The notes beneath the pieces were generated by a model. That model searched no databases. It was not told where the DNA came from and worked only from the letters and a program-made list of their open reading frames with translations. The translations under genes and the position numbers were made by a program. Shown piece after piece: positions 5,147-5,744 of a stretch of DNA of 5,744 nt (the first letter of the stretch is position 1; every line of letters starts with the position of its first letter). This stretch comes from Lysobacterales bacterium (GTDB lineage: Bacteria > Pseudomonadota > Gammaproteobacteria > Xanthomonadales > SZUA-36): the NCBI GenBank assembly GCA_009692275.1, contig SHZL01000183.1, forward strand, positions 1 to 5,744. Direction: 5' to 3'.

Positions 5147-5744
5147 GAATCACATGAACCCAGAAACGTACCCACTGTTGCACGGGCTTGCATCGCCCGC
5201 CGATTTGCGCAAACTCGATGAGAGCCAGTTGGCCCAGGTTGCCGATGAGCTGCGCCAGTTCCTGATCGAGTCTGTCTCCAGTAGCGGCGGCCATTTCAGC
5301 GCAGGCCTGGGATGCGTGGAGTTGACCGTCGCCCTGCACTACCTGTACGACACGCCAGATGACCGGATCGTTTGGGACGTGGGACACCAGGCGTATCCAC
5401 ACAAAATTCTGTGTGAACGCGCCGCCCGCATCAGAACCATCAAGAAGCAGCAAGGCCTGGCGCCCTTTCCGAAGCGCACGGAAAGCCCATATGACACCTT
5501 TGGCACTGGCCATTCCTCTACCTCGATCAGCGCGGCTCTGGGTATGGCCACTGCCGCGAAAGCCTTGGGGCACGAGCGGCGGTGTGTCGCCGTAATTGGT
5601 GACGGCGCCATGACGGCTGGAATGGCTTACGAGGCCCTGAACCACGGCGGCGGCCTGGGTGCGGATTTACTGGTTGTTCTGAATGAAAACCAGATGTCCA
5701 TCTCGCCGAATGTGGGTGCGCTAACCAAGATGCTGGGCCGCCTC
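5145..5744 (+). CDS. dxs: 1-Deoxy-D-xylulose-5-phosphate synthase, N-terminal 200 residues (cut by window end)
   Basis: Dxs is the thiamine-diphosphate enzyme that condenses pyruvate and glyceraldehyde 3-phosphate to DXP, the first and rate-limiting step of the MEP isoprenoid pathway and a branch point to thiamine and pyridoxal. The frame runs open to the last base, so about a third of the usual 620-640 residues is present. Visible are GGHFSAGLGCVELTVALHYL (48-67, with catalytic His50, equivalent to E. coli His49), WDVGHQAYPHKIL (77-89), FGTGHSSTSISAALG (119-133) and the ThDP/Mg signature GDGAMTAGMAYEALNH (152-167) through LNENQMSIS (179-187), with Asp153 and Asn182 as metal ligands. Two starts are possible, ATG 5145 and ATG 5154, three codons apart. 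Neither has a Shine-Dalgarno sequence. It follows ispA by 24 bp, the usual arrangement, and both genes feed isoprenoid synthesis. Confidence 0.96.
   Translation, partial: MNHMNPETYPLLHGLASPADLRKLDESQLAQVADELRQFLIESVSSSGGHFSAGLGCVELTVALHYLYDTPDDRIVWDVGHQAYPHKILCERAARIRTIKKQQGLAPFPKRTESPYDTFGTGHSSTSISAALGMATAAKALGHERRCVAVIGDGAMTAGMAYEALNHGGGLGADLLVVLNENQMSISPNVGALTKMLGRL

Noticed and set aside
5004..5645. Long antisense open frame (213 codons) opposite ispA end and dxs start
   Set aside because: It lies wholly opposite two clearly identified enzymes, resembles no family I know and is low-complexity in parts; it is explained by GC-rich codon structure of the + strand.
1..5744. Mobile element, CRISPR array, tRNA/rRNA gene or defence/toxin system
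   Set aside because: No spaced direct repeats, transposase motifs, tRNA-like cloverleaf or toxin-antitoxin pair was seen; the window is filled with conserved housekeeping genes.

Overview
The window is a compact, almost fully coding stretch of a gammaproteobacterial chromosome, judged by protein similarity recalled from E. coli and Pseudomonas homologues. All genes lie on the + strand. It holds the 3' end of an EAL-family gene, five complete housekeeping genes (gluQ, accA, tilS, xseB, ispA) and the 5' third of dxs. I cannot name the genus. By eye the base composition is moderately GC-rich and even throughout, with no sign of recent transfer, mobile DNA, CRISPR, rRNA or tRNA. No stretch longer than about 105 bases lacks a gene.

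Layout: 2-589 is the C-terminal part of a degenerate EAL-domain protein resembling FimX, a c-di-GMP-linked regulator of type IV pili. It has lost nearly all catalytic signature residues visible here. A 103-bp intergenic region (590-692) contains inverted repeats and a possible promoter. Next comes gluQ (693-1592), which glutamylates queuosine 34 of tRNA-Asp. A 64-bp gap with a perfect TATAAT box leads into accA (1657-2613), the acetyl-CoA carboxylase carboxyltransferase alpha subunit. It is followed 15 bp later by tilS (tRNA-Ile lysidine synthase), then xseB (exonuclease VII small subunit), ispA (farnesyl diphosphate synthase) and dxs (first enzyme of the MEP isoprenoid pathway). tilS/xseB and xseB/ispA overlap, so accA-tilS-xseB-ispA probably form one transcript. 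dxs is co-transcribed and/or has its own promoter at the ispA stop codon.

Functionally, ispA and dxs belong to the same isoprenoid supply route, and xseB-ispA-dxs is a well-known conserved block. accA-tilS is a second conserved neighbour pair. Here the two blocks are joined, and gluQ sits upstream of accA rather than behind dksA.

I found no convincing new multi-gene system. The points most worth a second look are the gutted EAL domain, the near absence of Shine-Dalgarno sequences (only xseB has a clear one), and two promoter-like -10 boxes placed so close to start codons that gluQ and dxs might be leaderless.
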